Part shown: in pieces, positions 38,174 through 47,033 of the stretch
Numbering within the stretch: the first letter of the stretch is position 1
Layout of the letters: each line of letters opens with the position of its first letter
NCBI GenBank assembly: GCA_046292345.1
Contig: JBKBRC010000015.1
Location: 1-61,129 of the forward strand
Direction: 5' to 3'
Length of the DNA stretch: 61,129 nt
From: JBKBRC01 sp046292345
GTDB taxonomy: Bacteria > Bacteroidota > Rhodothermia > Rhodothermales > Rubricoccaceae
Made by a program: the position numbers and the translations under genes
The notes under the pieces: model-generated
What the model was told of the DNA's origin: nothing
The model's input: only the letters and a program-made list of their open reading frames with translations
Database searches by the model: none

Positions 38174-38827
38174 TCAACTGCGCAGGTCTACGACGTCGGC
38201 GCCGCGCGGCGGCGTGAAGCGGAACGTGTCGGCGCTGAGGGCCGCGTTCAGGCGCACGTTCGAGAGGTCGAAGGCAAGCGTGCCGCCGCTGGTGTCGTGG
38301 ACGCGTACGCGGGTCGGGATGGCGTCGGAAGAGCGCACAAAGAGCGTCGCGTCGCGGACGGCGGTGCCGGTCTGCCGGGGGCGCAGCGCGAGGACGTCGT
38401 GCCGCACGCCGCCGATGGTGGCCGTCGAGGCGCCTGTCACGCGGAACACGGCGAGGTAGTCTGTGAAGAGCTGTCCGATCGAGAAGCCGATCTGCGCGGG
38501 ATCGTAAGTCTGGATGATCACCTGATGATCGGGGCGTGAGTACGACCACATCGTGCGCCCGTCGGTGACGAGCGTCTGGTCGGGCAAGTCGAGCCGGAAC
38601 GCGTCGCCGCGGACGGCGAGCGTGCCGCGCATCTGCTGCCCGCCGGTCGTCTGCACGAAGTCGGCGGTGAGCGTCTGCACGGAGCGGTAGCGCTGCTGGA
38701 GGCGCTCGGCAACGGCCTGAGGCGCGGCCGCCGTCTGGGCCTCGGCCTGTCCACTCAGGAGGACGGTGGTGACGAGGGCGAGCACGCCGAGCAGCGGGGA
38801 AAGACGGCGAAGGGAGCGTCGGAGCAT
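38174..38827 (-). CDS. lolA: LolA-family outer-membrane lipoprotein carrier
   Basis: 217 residues from ATG 38827. A signal peptide ends near residue 31 (SGQAEAQT). The mature protein has the LolA fold pattern: ERLQQRYRSVQTLTADFVQT, GTLAVRGDAFRLDLPDQTLV, TDGRTMWSYSRPDHQVIIQ and FRFTPPRGADVVDL. LolA ferries lipoproteins through the periplasm to the outer membrane, downstream of the LolCDE step (LolD is at 21958). It is the last gene but two of the minus-strand his cluster. Tandem repeats flank both of its ends. Confidence 0.9.
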   Translation of the reverse strand: MLRRSLRRLSPLLGVLALVTTVLLSGQAEAQTAAAPQAVAERLQQRYRSVQTLTADFVQTTGGQQMRGTLAVRGDAFRLDLPDQTLVTDGRTMWSYSRPDHQVIIQTYDPAQIGFSIGQLFTDYLAVFRVTGASTATIGGVRHDVLALRPRQTGTAVRDATLFVRSSDAIPTRVRVHDTSGGTLAFDLSNVRLNAALSADTFRFTPPRGADVVDLRS

Positions 38828-38882
38828 GAGCGTCACGGGCGGGGGAGGTGGTCCGTCAGAGGGCCAAACGCCGTGCCGCACG

Positions 38883-38918
38883 GCACGAGTGCCTCGGATG
38901 GCGCGAGTGCCTCGGATG
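38883..38918. repeat. 18-bp duplication between a membrane-protein gene and lolA
   Basis: Two near-identical 18-bp copies of GCACGAGTGCCTCGGATG (second starts GCGC) lie in the 125-base spacer upstream of lolA and downstream of the small membrane-protein gene. No gene is visible in this spacer. Confidence 0.85.
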
Positions 38919-38952
38919 GCGCGCGCCGGGCGCGGCTGCCCCCGGTTCGCGG

Positions 38953-39372
38953 TCAGGGCGCCTCGGCATCCGCGGCGTCGTCGAGGAAGCGCTCGCCGCG
39001 CCGGCGAAGGCCGCGGCCCGAGCGGGCGGCGTAGAGGTCCTCGCCGGCCTGCATCCGCCGGTAGGCCCGCCAGAACACGGCCCCGACGAGCAGCGCGCCG
39101 CCGATGACGCACACGATCACCGGGGTCCAGAAGGACCAGTCGAAGGGCGTGGCGGGATCGAGCCAGCGCGGGCGGCGGGCGCGCACGTCCGGGTTGCGGG
39201 CGGCCTGCACGAGCGTCCACGTGCCCGCGACGGCGATGAAGGCCCCGACGATGGCCAGGCCGCCGCGAATCATCCGGAGGCCGAACACGGCCCTGCCGTC
39301 CTGAGCCGGGGGCGAGGGTTCGGGTGAGAGCGGAGGCTCGGGGGCGCGGTTGCGGTCGAGGGGCGGGGTCAT
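38953..39372 (-). CDS. Small two-helix membrane protein
   Basis: 139 residues from ATG 39372, overlapping the hisF stop as ATGA. A Pro-rich cytoplasmic start is followed by two membrane segments (about 33-54, IRGGLAIVGAFIAVAGTWTL; about 80-100, TPVIVCVIGGALLVGAVFW) and a basic tail (RRGERFLDDAADAEAP). No family recognised. Coupled translation with hisF puts it in the histidine transcript, but nothing in it suggests a role in histidine synthesis. Confidence 0.7.
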   Translation of the reverse strand: MTPPLDRNRAPEPPLSPEPSPPAQDGRAVFGLRMIRGGLAIVGAFIAVAGTWTLVQAARNPDVRARRPRWLDPATPFDWSFWTPVIVCVIGGALLVGAVFWRAYRRMQAGEDLYAARSGRGLRRRGERFLDDAADAEAP

Positions 39373-40157
39373 GCCGGCTCCGGGACGGGCCGCACGGGGA
39401 GGCCGGCGGCGGCGAGGTGAGCCTTGGCCTCGGCCAGGCTGACCTCGCGGAAGTGAAACATGGAGGCGGCAAGGACGGCGTCGGCGCGGCCCTCCCGGAG
39501 GCCGGCGCGCAGGTGGTCGAGCGTGCCGGCGCCGCCGGAGGCGATGACAGGGACGGAGACCGCGTCCGCCAGCGCCTGCAGGAGCTCGAGGTCGTAGCCG
39601 GCACGCGTGCCGTCGCGGTCCATGCTCGTCACGAGCAGCTCGCCGGCGCCGCGGGCTTCCGCTTCGGCCGCCCACGCGAGCGCGTCCGTGCCGGCCTCCG
39701 AGGCCGGGCGGCGTCCGCCGTGCGTGTATACCTCCCAGCCCGAGGGCGTGCGGCCGGTCCGCCGCGCGTCGATGGCGACGACCATGCACTGCGCACCGAA
39801 GGCCGCAGCCCCGCGCCCGATCAGCGCCGGGTCGGCGAGGGCGGCCGAGTTGAGCGAGACCTTGTCGGCGCCGGCGTCGAGCATCGCGCGGATGTCGTCG
39901 AGGGTGCGGATGCCGCCGCCGACGGTGAGCGGGATGAAGACCTGGTCGGCTGTGCGGCGGACGACCGCGCGCATCGTCTGCCGGCCTTCGTGCGTGGCCG
40001 AGATGTCCAGAAAGACGAGCTCGTCGGCGCCGGCGGCGTCGTAGAAGCGCGCCTGCTCGACCGGGTCGCCGGCGTCGACGAGGTTCACGAACTGCACGCC
40101 TTTGACGACGCGGCCCTCGTGGACGTCGAGGCAGGGGATGAGGCGCTTGGCGAGCAT
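39369..40157 (-). CDS. hisF: Imidazole glycerol phosphate synthase, cyclase subunit
   Basis: 262 residues from ATG 40157. TIM barrel with catalytic Asp near residue 11 (RLIPCLDVHEGRVVKG) and the second catalytic Asp in VAIDARR (about 130). Phosphate-binding motifs are VGGGIRTLDDI and VPVIASGGAGTLDHL. With HisH it forms the heterodimer converting PRFAR and ammonia into imidazole glycerol phosphate and AICAR. It lies 13 bases after hisA and overlaps the next gene by four, within a minus-strand his operon. Confidence 0.97.
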   Translation of the reverse strand: MLAKRLIPCLDVHEGRVVKGVQFVNLVDAGDPVEQARFYDAAGADELVFLDISATHEGRQTMRAVVRRTADQVFIPLTVGGGIRTLDDIRAMLDAGADKVSLNSAALADPALIGRGAAAFGAQCMVVAIDARRTGRTPSGWEVYTHGGRRPASEAGTDALAWAAEAEARGAGELLVTSMDRDGTRAGYDLELLQALADAVSVPVIASGGAGTLDHLRAGLREGRADAVLAASMFHFREVSLAEAKAHLAAAGLPVRPVPEPA

Positions 40158-40170
40158 CGGCGGGGGCGCC

Positions 40171-40998
40171 TCAGGCGCAGTCAGTCGGGGAGGGCGCGGT
40201 GGGCGTGGTGGCGAGCGGCGCGGTCGAAAAGCGGTTCAGGTCCACGTCGTCCTTCTGGTGCCAGCACCAGAAGCGCTGGCAGGGGAAGCGGTTCTCGTAG
40301 AGCGCGCGCCCGACCACGACCGAGTCTACGCGCGTATCCGCGAGCGCTTGCAGCGCGAGGATGTCCGTGTAGCCCGAGACGCCCCCCGAGGCCGTGATGT
40401 GCGCGCGCGAGAGGTGCTGCCCGAGCTCGCGGTATGCCTCCACGTTGGGCCCGGCGAGCGTGCCGTCGCGGGCGATGTCGGTGTAGATGAAGCGGCGCAC
40501 GCCGCGGCGCTCCATGTCCTGCGCAAGCGCGACCGCCGAAAGCCCCGAGCCGCGCTCCCAGCCCTCGGTGCGCACCTCGCCGTCGCGCGCGTCGATGCCG
40601 ACGACGACGCGCGCGCAGCCGAAGCGGCGCACGGCCTCCTCGACGAGGTCGGGCTCGCGCACGGCGACCGTGCCGAGCACGACGCGGTAGACGCCGAGCG
40701 CGAGCATCGCCTCGATGTCCGCCATCGTGCGGATGCCGCCGCCGACTTCGACCGGGATGTCGAGCGCAGCAGCGATGCGCGCGATGGCGTCGCGGTTGTC
40801 GCCCTGCGCCTCGCCCGAGGCCGTGCGCGCCGCGTCCAGGTCTACGAGGTGCAGCACGCGCGCGTTCATGACGCGCCACAGTTTGGCCATGCGGACGGGG
40901 TCGTCGTAGTAGACGGTCTCGTCCTCGTAGCGGCCTTGCCGGAGGCGGACGCAGTGGCCGCCGCGCAAGTCGATGGCGGGGATGACGAGCAGGGGCAT
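40171..40998 (-). CDS. hisA: ProFAR isomerase
   Basis: 275 residues from ATG 40998. TIM barrel with the catalytic Asp near residue 8 (LVIPAIDLRGGHCVRL) and the second at VVGIDARDGEV (about 130), plus VEVGGGIRTMADIEAM and ITASGGVSGYTDILAL. The C-terminal FPCQRFWCWHQKDDVDLNRF is a natural extension seen in Bacteroidota-type HisA. The enzyme isomerises ProFAR to PRFAR, the substrate of HisFH encoded alongside. Confidence 0.96.
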   Translation of the reverse strand: MPLLVIPAIDLRGGHCVRLRQGRYEDETVYYDDPVRMAKLWRVMNARVLHLVDLDAARTASGEAQGDNRDAIARIAAALDIPVEVGGGIRTMADIEAMLALGVYRVVLGTVAVREPDLVEEAVRRFGCARVVVGIDARDGEVRTEGWERGSGLSAVALAQDMERRGVRRFIYTDIARDGTLAGPNVEAYRELGQHLSRAHITASGGVSGYTDILALQALADTRVDSVVVGRALYENRFPCQRFWCWHQKDDVDLNRFSTAPLATTPTAPSPTDCA

Positions 40999-41036
40999 GG
41001 CAGTCGGAGGCTGTACGCGGGGCACGGGGGCCGGGC

Positions 41037-41792
41037 TCAGAGGCCCGCGGCCCGACCGAGGGGCTCGGCCCGACCGAGGGGCTCGGCCCGACCGAGGGGC
41101 TCGGCCCGACCGAGGGGCTCGGCCGGAGGGGCGCCGGCAGCGTCGTGCGCGAGGCCGGCGGGCCATGCGGCGAAGGCGCGGAGCAGGCGCAGCCCCGCCG
41201 CGTGGCTCTTTTCGGGGTGGAACTGCACGCCAGACACGTGGCCGCGCCCGACGACGGCGGGCACGTCCGCTCCGTAACGCGTCGTCGCGAGCACGTCGCG
41301 TGCGTCGGCCGGGGCGGCGTGGTACGAGTGGACGAAGTAGACGTAGGGCTGCGGTCCGAGCCCGGCGAGCAGCGGGTGCCCGGCGCCGGCGGGCGTGGGC
41401 GCGAGCGTGTTCCAGCCCATGTGGGGGACCTTGAGGCGGTCCGGCCCGGCCTCGAACGCCGGCCCGGCCAGGCGCACGACGCGCCCGGGCAGCAGGCCGA
41501 GGCCCTCGTGCGTGCCCATCTCTTCGCTCGTCTCGAACAGGAGCTGCATGCCGACGCATACGCCGAGCAGCGGCACGCCCTCCGCAACGCGCGCGCGCAC
41601 GAGGCGGTCGAGCCCGCGGGCGCGCAGCGCGGCGGCGCACGCCCCGAAGGCGCCCACGCCGGGCAGCACGAGGCGCTCGGCGCCGGCGAGCACATCCGGG
41701 TCGGCGGTGCGCACGACGGGCGCGCCCGCGGCCTGGAAGGCCTTCTCGAGCGAGCGCAGGTTACCGATGCCGTAGTCGATGAGAGCCGTCAC
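41037..41792 (-). CDS. hisH: Imidazole glycerol phosphate synthase, glutaminase subunit
   Basis: 251 residues from a GTG at 41792. Class I glutaminase triad: nucleophile Cys in LLGVCVGMQLLFE (about 79) and the His-Glu pair in VQFHPEKSH (about 192). It supplies ammonia to HisF. The protein is some 45 residues longer than the usual ~205: after LRAFAAWPAGLA it continues into a tail with four exact AEPLGR repeats, encoded by 18-bp tandem repeats. The enzyme core is complete, so the tail is probably a neutral extension. A 38-base gap separates it from hisA. Confidence 0.95.
   Translation of the reverse strand: MTALIDYGIGNLRSLEKAFQAAGAPVVRTADPDVLAGAERLVLPGVGAFGACAAALRARGLDRLVRARVAEGVPLLGVCVGMQLLFETSEEMGTHEGLGLLPGRVVRLAGPAFEAGPDRLKVPHMGWNTLAPTPAGAGHPLLAGLGPQPYVYFVHSYHAAPADARDVLATTRYGADVPAVVGRGHVSGVQFHPEKSHAAGLRLLRAFAAWPAGLAHDAAGAPPAEPLGRAEPLGRAEPLGRAEPLGRAAGL
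41051..41122. repeat. 18-bp tandem array in the hisH C-terminus
   Basis: Four exact copies of CCCGACCGAGGGGCTCGG fill 41051-41122, ending 14 bases before the hisH stop. On the minus strand each encodes AEPLGR. The identical third-codon positions across copies indicate recent expansion rather than selection on the peptide. Confidence 0.97.
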
Positions 41793-41832
41793 GTCAGCAG
41801 GGGAGGGGCAGGCACGAAGCGAGATGGGGGGG

Positions 41833-41867
41833 CGGGCGTCAGGTGGGGGGCCGGGCGTCAGGTGGGG
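41833..41867. repeat. 19-bp duplication at the proC stop codon
   Basis: The core CGGGCGTCAGGTGGGG occurs twice, 19 bases apart (starting 41833 and 41852). The right copy contains the proC stop (41858-41860, TCA on the plus strand). The left copy is a duplicate past the gene. Confidence 0.85.
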
Positions 41868-42682
41868 AGGCGGCTCAGCTCGCCCGAGCGGCGCGTGGCC
41901 GTGGCCACGGCGTCGATGAGCATCGTACGCAGGCCATGCTTCTCGAGCTCGGCCACGGCGGCGATGCTCGTGCCGCCCGGCGTGGTGACCTCGTCGCGCA
42001 GGATGGCCGGGTGCTTACCCGTGTCGAGGACGAGCTTGGCCGCGCCGAAGACCGTCTGCGCGGCCAGGCGGAGGGCCGTCGGGCGGGGCAGGCCCTGCTT
42101 GACGCCGGCGTCGGTGAGGGCCTCGATGACCATGTAGACGTAGGCCGGGCCGGAGCCCGAGAGGCCCGTCACCGCGTCCATCAGGTACTCCGGCACGACC
42201 TCAACAAGCCCGACGGCCTCGAACATCTGCCGTACCGTGGCCAGGTGCTCTTCGGCAGCGTAGCGGCCGGGCGCGAGCGCCGTCGCCCCCTCGTCTACGA
42301 GCGCAGGCGTGTTGGGCATGGCGCGCACGACCGGCAGCGCCTGCCCGAGGGCCTCGGCGAGCGCATCCGTCGTGACGCCGGCGAGGGTCGAGACGACGAG
42401 CGTGTCCGGGGCGAGGTGCTCGCGCACCGAGGCCAGCACGGCCGCCGCGTTCTGCGGCTTGACGGCCACGAGCACCACGTCCGCGCCGCGCACGGCCTCG
42501 GCGTTGTCGGTCCCGCACGCGACGCCGGCGAAGCGCGCGGCCAGCTCCTCGAGGGCGAGCGGATTGCGGCGCGTTGCGCGGAGCTGCTCGGGGCGGACGT
42601 GCCCGCCGCGCAGCAGGCCGCCGAGCAGGGCGCGGCCGATGTTGCCGGCCCCGATGACGGCGATCGTGTGGCGCTGGAGCAT
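41858..42682 (-). CDS. proC: Pyrroline-5-carboxylate reductase
   Basis: 274 residues from ATG 42682, chosen because the Rossmann motif follows at once (IAVIGAGNIGRALLGGLLRGG). An ATG at 42829 is in frame, but the added stretch is repeat-rich and unconserved. Other signatures: AVKPQNAAAVL, RAMPNTPALVDEGATALAPG and the ProC motif LSGSGPAYVYMVIEALTDAGVKQGLPR. It makes proline from pyrroline-5-carboxylate. Its place between hisB and hisH interrupts an otherwise histidine-only cluster; upstream repeats may hold its own promoter. Confidence 0.95.
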   Translation of the reverse strand: MLQRHTIAVIGAGNIGRALLGGLLRGGHVRPEQLRATRRNPLALEELAARFAGVACGTDNAEAVRGADVVLVAVKPQNAAAVLASVREHLAPDTLVVSTLAGVTTDALAEALGQALPVVRAMPNTPALVDEGATALAPGRYAAEEHLATVRQMFEAVGLVEVVPEYLMDAVTGLSGSGPAYVYMVIEALTDAGVKQGLPRPTALRLAAQTVFGAAKLVLDTGKHPAILRDEVTTPGGTSIAAVAELEKHGLRTMLIDAVATATRRSGELSRLPT

Positions 42683-42699
42683 GGCGAAGGGGAAAGGCG

Positions 42700-42787
42700 G
42701 AACCGCGGAAGACGAAGCCGCTCCGGAGAACGAAGCCGCAGCGAAGACCGCTATTGTGAAAGACGGAACCGCTATTGTATCCCGCCG
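42700..42787. repeat. Degenerate 21-bp repeats in the proC leader
   Basis: Between hisB and proC the sequence GACCGCTATTGTGAAAGACGG (42746-42766; split here only for naming) is followed by a diverged second copy starting AACCGCTATTGT. Related GAACGAAGCCGC-type units lie to the left. The minus strand thus carries ACAATAGCGGT twice, upstream of the proC start. It could hold promoter or operator elements; no gene is supported in it. Confidence 0.6.
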
Positions 42788-42838
42788 CTGCGGAGCGGAT
42801 CGCGAAGGCAGGACGAAATGGGACGGCATGCGGGGCCG

Positions 42839-43447
42839 TCAGAGGGCCTCCTTGGTTGAGGGCAGGCGGTCGCCCGCGGGGTCCCGCCGGACGGCCGCGC
42901 GGAGCGCGCGCGCGGCGGCCTTGAACAGCGCCTCGATGCGGTGGTGGTCGTTGCGCCCGGAGAGCACGGCCAGGTGGAGCGTGAGCGCGGCGTGCTCGGC
43001 GAAGCTGTACCAGAAATGCTCGACGAGCTCGGTGGCGAGGTCGCCGACGCGCTCGCGGTCGAAGCGTGCGTCGAAGACGAGGTGGTGCCGGCCGGAGAGG
43101 TCCACGACGGCCCGCGCGAGCGCCTCGTCCATCGGCACGTAGGCGTGCCCGTAGCGGGCGACGTAGGCCTTGTCTCCGAGGGCCTCGCGGAAGGCCTGGC
43201 CGAGCACGATGGCGACGTCCTCGGCCGTGTGGTGGTCGTCCACGTGCAGGTCGCCCTCGGCCTCGACGGTCAGCCCGAAGCCGCCGTGGCGGGCGAACAG
43301 GTCGAGCATGTGGTCGAGGAACCCGAGGCCGGTGCGGTGGCGGTAGGCGCCGCCGTCGAGGTCGAGCGTGACCACGACGTGCGTCTCGGCGGTCTTTCGC
43401 TCGACGCGCGCGCGGCGGGGGGGGAGGGGGGCAGCAGCATCGCTCAT
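42839..43447 (-). CDS. hisB: Imidazoleglycerol-phosphate dehydratase
   Basis: 202 residues from ATG 43447, the normal size of a monofunctional dehydratase (no phosphatase domain). The metal-binding motifs are present: GLGFLDHMLDLFARHG, DDHHTAEDVAI (about 75-85), FARHGG and GRNDHHRIEALFKAAARAL at the end, with ELVEHFWYSFAEHAALTLHL between. It dehydrates imidazole glycerol phosphate to imidazole acetol phosphate. As first gene of the minus-strand cluster it has a promoter element only seven bases before the ATG, suggesting a leaderless or nearly leaderless mRNA. Confidence 0.97.
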   Translation of the reverse strand: MSDAAAPLPPRRARVERKTAETHVVVTLDLDGGAYRHRTGLGFLDHMLDLFARHGGFGLTVEAEGDLHVDDHHTAEDVAIVLGQAFREALGDKAYVARYGHAYVPMDEALARAVVDLSGRHHLVFDARFDRERVGDLATELVEHFWYSFAEHAALTLHLAVLSGRNDHHRIEALFKAAARALRAAVRRDPAGDRLPSTKEAL

Positions 43448-43453
43448 GCTGCC

Positions 43454-43460
43454 CAAGCTA
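43454..43460 (-). promoter_or_regulatory. -7-type promoter element abutting hisB
   Basis: TAGCTTG on the minus strand ends seven bases before the hisB ATG. If it is a true -7 box, transcription would begin at or next to the start codon. No -33 box visible. Confidence 0.5.
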
Positions 43461-43658
43461 GCGCCGGGCCTTCGGACGGGCGCACGCGCGCTGGCCTCCA
43501 GCGGTGCGTCGCCCGGCTTTGCGGGATTTCCGCACGGGAGCGCGCCATCGGGCGCTGCCGCCCGGCGTCGCTGCCCGGTGCCCGAGGCGGCCGGGGCAGC
43601 GACGGACCGGCGCTGTCGTGCCAGGCCACCCCGGGCGTCCCGGCGCAGGCCCCGCCCG

Positions 43659-43665
43659 TAGCTTG
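43659..43665 (+). promoter_or_regulatory. -7-type promoter element of recQ
   Basis: TAGCTTG ends five bases before the recQ ATG at 43671, again predicting an almost leaderless transcript. It faces the hisB element across a 190-base divergent spacer that holds no gene. Confidence 0.5.
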
Positions 43666-43670
43666 CCCGC

Positions 43671-45815
<2,145 letters not shown>

Positions 45816-45834
45816 AGCCGGGGCCTGGAGGCAG

Positions 45835-45873
45835 AGGCAAAAAAGCCGGGGCGCCCACGACGGACGCCCCGGC
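45835..45873 (-). terminator. Intrinsic terminator of the FKBP lipoprotein gene
   Basis: A 9-bp stem (45845-45853 with 45865-45873) and 11-base loop is followed on the minus strand by CTTTTTTGCC (45844-45835). It sits in the convergent spacer between recQ and the FKBP gene and ends the latter's transcript. Confidence 0.85.
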
Positions 45874-45902
45874 GCCGGCCAGCAAGAAGCGTCGCGCGCG
45901 CC

Positions 45903-46835
45903 TCAGCGGATGCCCGGCATGCCTTGCATGCCCTGGCCGCCCGGCTGGATGCCCTCGAGCGTGACCTCGAAGACGAGCGCCGTGTTGGGCGGGATGCTCA
46001 CGCGGCCCTCGGGCGCGTTCACGCCCTGAAGGCCGTAGGCCTGGTTGGGCGGCAGGTAGAGCGTCCGCTTCTCGCCGACGCGCATCTGGAGCAGCGCCTC
46101 GGTCATGCCCGAGACGACGCCCTGCACGGGGATCTCGAGCGGCTGCCCGGGCTGCGACTCGTCGAAGACGGTCCCGTCGGGAAGCGCGCCGCGGTAGGAG
46201 ATCTGCACGATGTCGTCGCGGCCGGGCGTGGCGCCGGAGCCGGCCCGGTCTACGGTGTAGCGCACGCCCGAGTTGGTGCGGCGGATGCCCGGGCGCGCGT
46301 CTACCTGGGCCAGGAAGGAGTCCGACCGGACGGCGTTGGCGCGGATCAGGTCGAGGCGCTGGCGCGCGCTGGGGTCTGTAGCTGCCCGCGCGCGGACCTC
46401 GCGCATCGTGAGCGTGTCCTGGAGCGCGCCTGAGAGGCGCATCAGGTCGTCGTCGGTCAGGCGGCTCTCGGCGCCCGGGCGGAGGCCTTCGCGGAAGGCC
46501 GCCAGGAAGATGTCCGGGTCGATGCGGATTGTGGTGTCGCGGCGAAGGCGGCTGCCGGCCTCGTAGCCTGCGATGTAGGCCAGCGCCGACGAGTCGCCGG
46601 CCAGGCCCTCGTTGAAACCGCGGCGGAACACGTCGAAGTCGAACTGGGCGAGCAGGGCCGAGTCCTGGCTGACCTGCTGCGCGGTCTGGAAGCCGGCCGC
46701 GTAGGCGTACTGGTCAAACACCGAGGCCGTCGTGATGCCGTCCAGGCTGGCGTCGCCGGCCGGGCCGGCAGTGCGGTTGCATCCGGCAACGACGAGGGCG
46801 CCGGCAGCGAGGACGGCGAGAAAGCGAGCGTTCAT
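45903..46835 (-). CDS. FKBP-type peptidyl-prolyl isomerase lipoprotein
   Basis: 310 residues from ATG 46835. A lipobox VVAGC (Cys19) follows a short signal. Residues ~35-170 are the helical FKBP N-terminal dimerisation domain (YAAGFQTAQQVSQD ... IAGYEAGSRL). The FKBP domain at ~200-300 contains DDIVQISYRGALPDGTVFDE, VVSGMTEALLQMRVGEKRTLYLPP and YGLQGVNAPEGRVSIPPNTAL. The tail is Gln/Gly/Met-rich. It is a Mip/FkpA-like periplasmic foldase, the fourth foldase type gene in the window. Confidence 0.92.
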   Translation of the reverse strand: MNARFLAVLAAGALVVAGCNRTAGPAGDASLDGITTASVFDQYAYAAGFQTAQQVSQDSALLAQFDFDVFRRGFNEGLAGDSSALAYIAGYEAGSRLRRDTTIRIDPDIFLAAFREGLRPGAESRLTDDDLMRLSGALQDTLTMREVRARAATDPSARQRLDLIRANAVRSDSFLAQVDARPGIRRTNSGVRYTVDRAGSGATPGRDDIVQISYRGALPDGTVFDESQPGQPLEIPVQGVVSGMTEALLQMRVGEKRTLYLPPNQAYGLQGVNAPEGRVSIPPNTALVFEVTLEGIQPGGQGMQGMPGIR

Positions 46836-46890
46836 GCAGAGGGGGCGGGTGCGGGGGGCAGAGGCGCGGCGGCGCCGCGCCGGAGCCCGT

Positions 46891-46897
46891 GAAGCTA
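46891..46897 (-). promoter_or_regulatory. -7-type promoter element of the FKBP gene
   Basis: TAGCTTC on the minus strand, about 55 bases before the ATG at 46835, in the divergent spacer shared with metG. Confidence 0.4.
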
Positions 46898-47004
46898 CGC
46901 CCGGCCGGGCGCGCGAGGGGTGAGGGATCGGTGGAACGGCCCGGCGGCGCCCGTCCGTGTCTGGCCCCGCGCGGGGGCGCCCGGCCGGGGCAGGCAGGCG
47001 CCCG

Positions 47005-47012
47005 TAGCTTTG
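47005..47012 (+). promoter_or_regulatory. -7 promoter element of metG
   Basis: TAGCTTTG, an exact TAnnTTTG consensus, 21 bases before the metG ATG. Confidence 0.55.
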
Positions 47013-47033
47013 GACGCCTCCCTACCGCTGCCC

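Noticed and set aside
42682..42829. Upstream ATG (42829) for proC
   Set aside because: The added 49 residues are encoded by degenerate repeats and lack conservation; the Rossmann motif begins right after ATG 42682.
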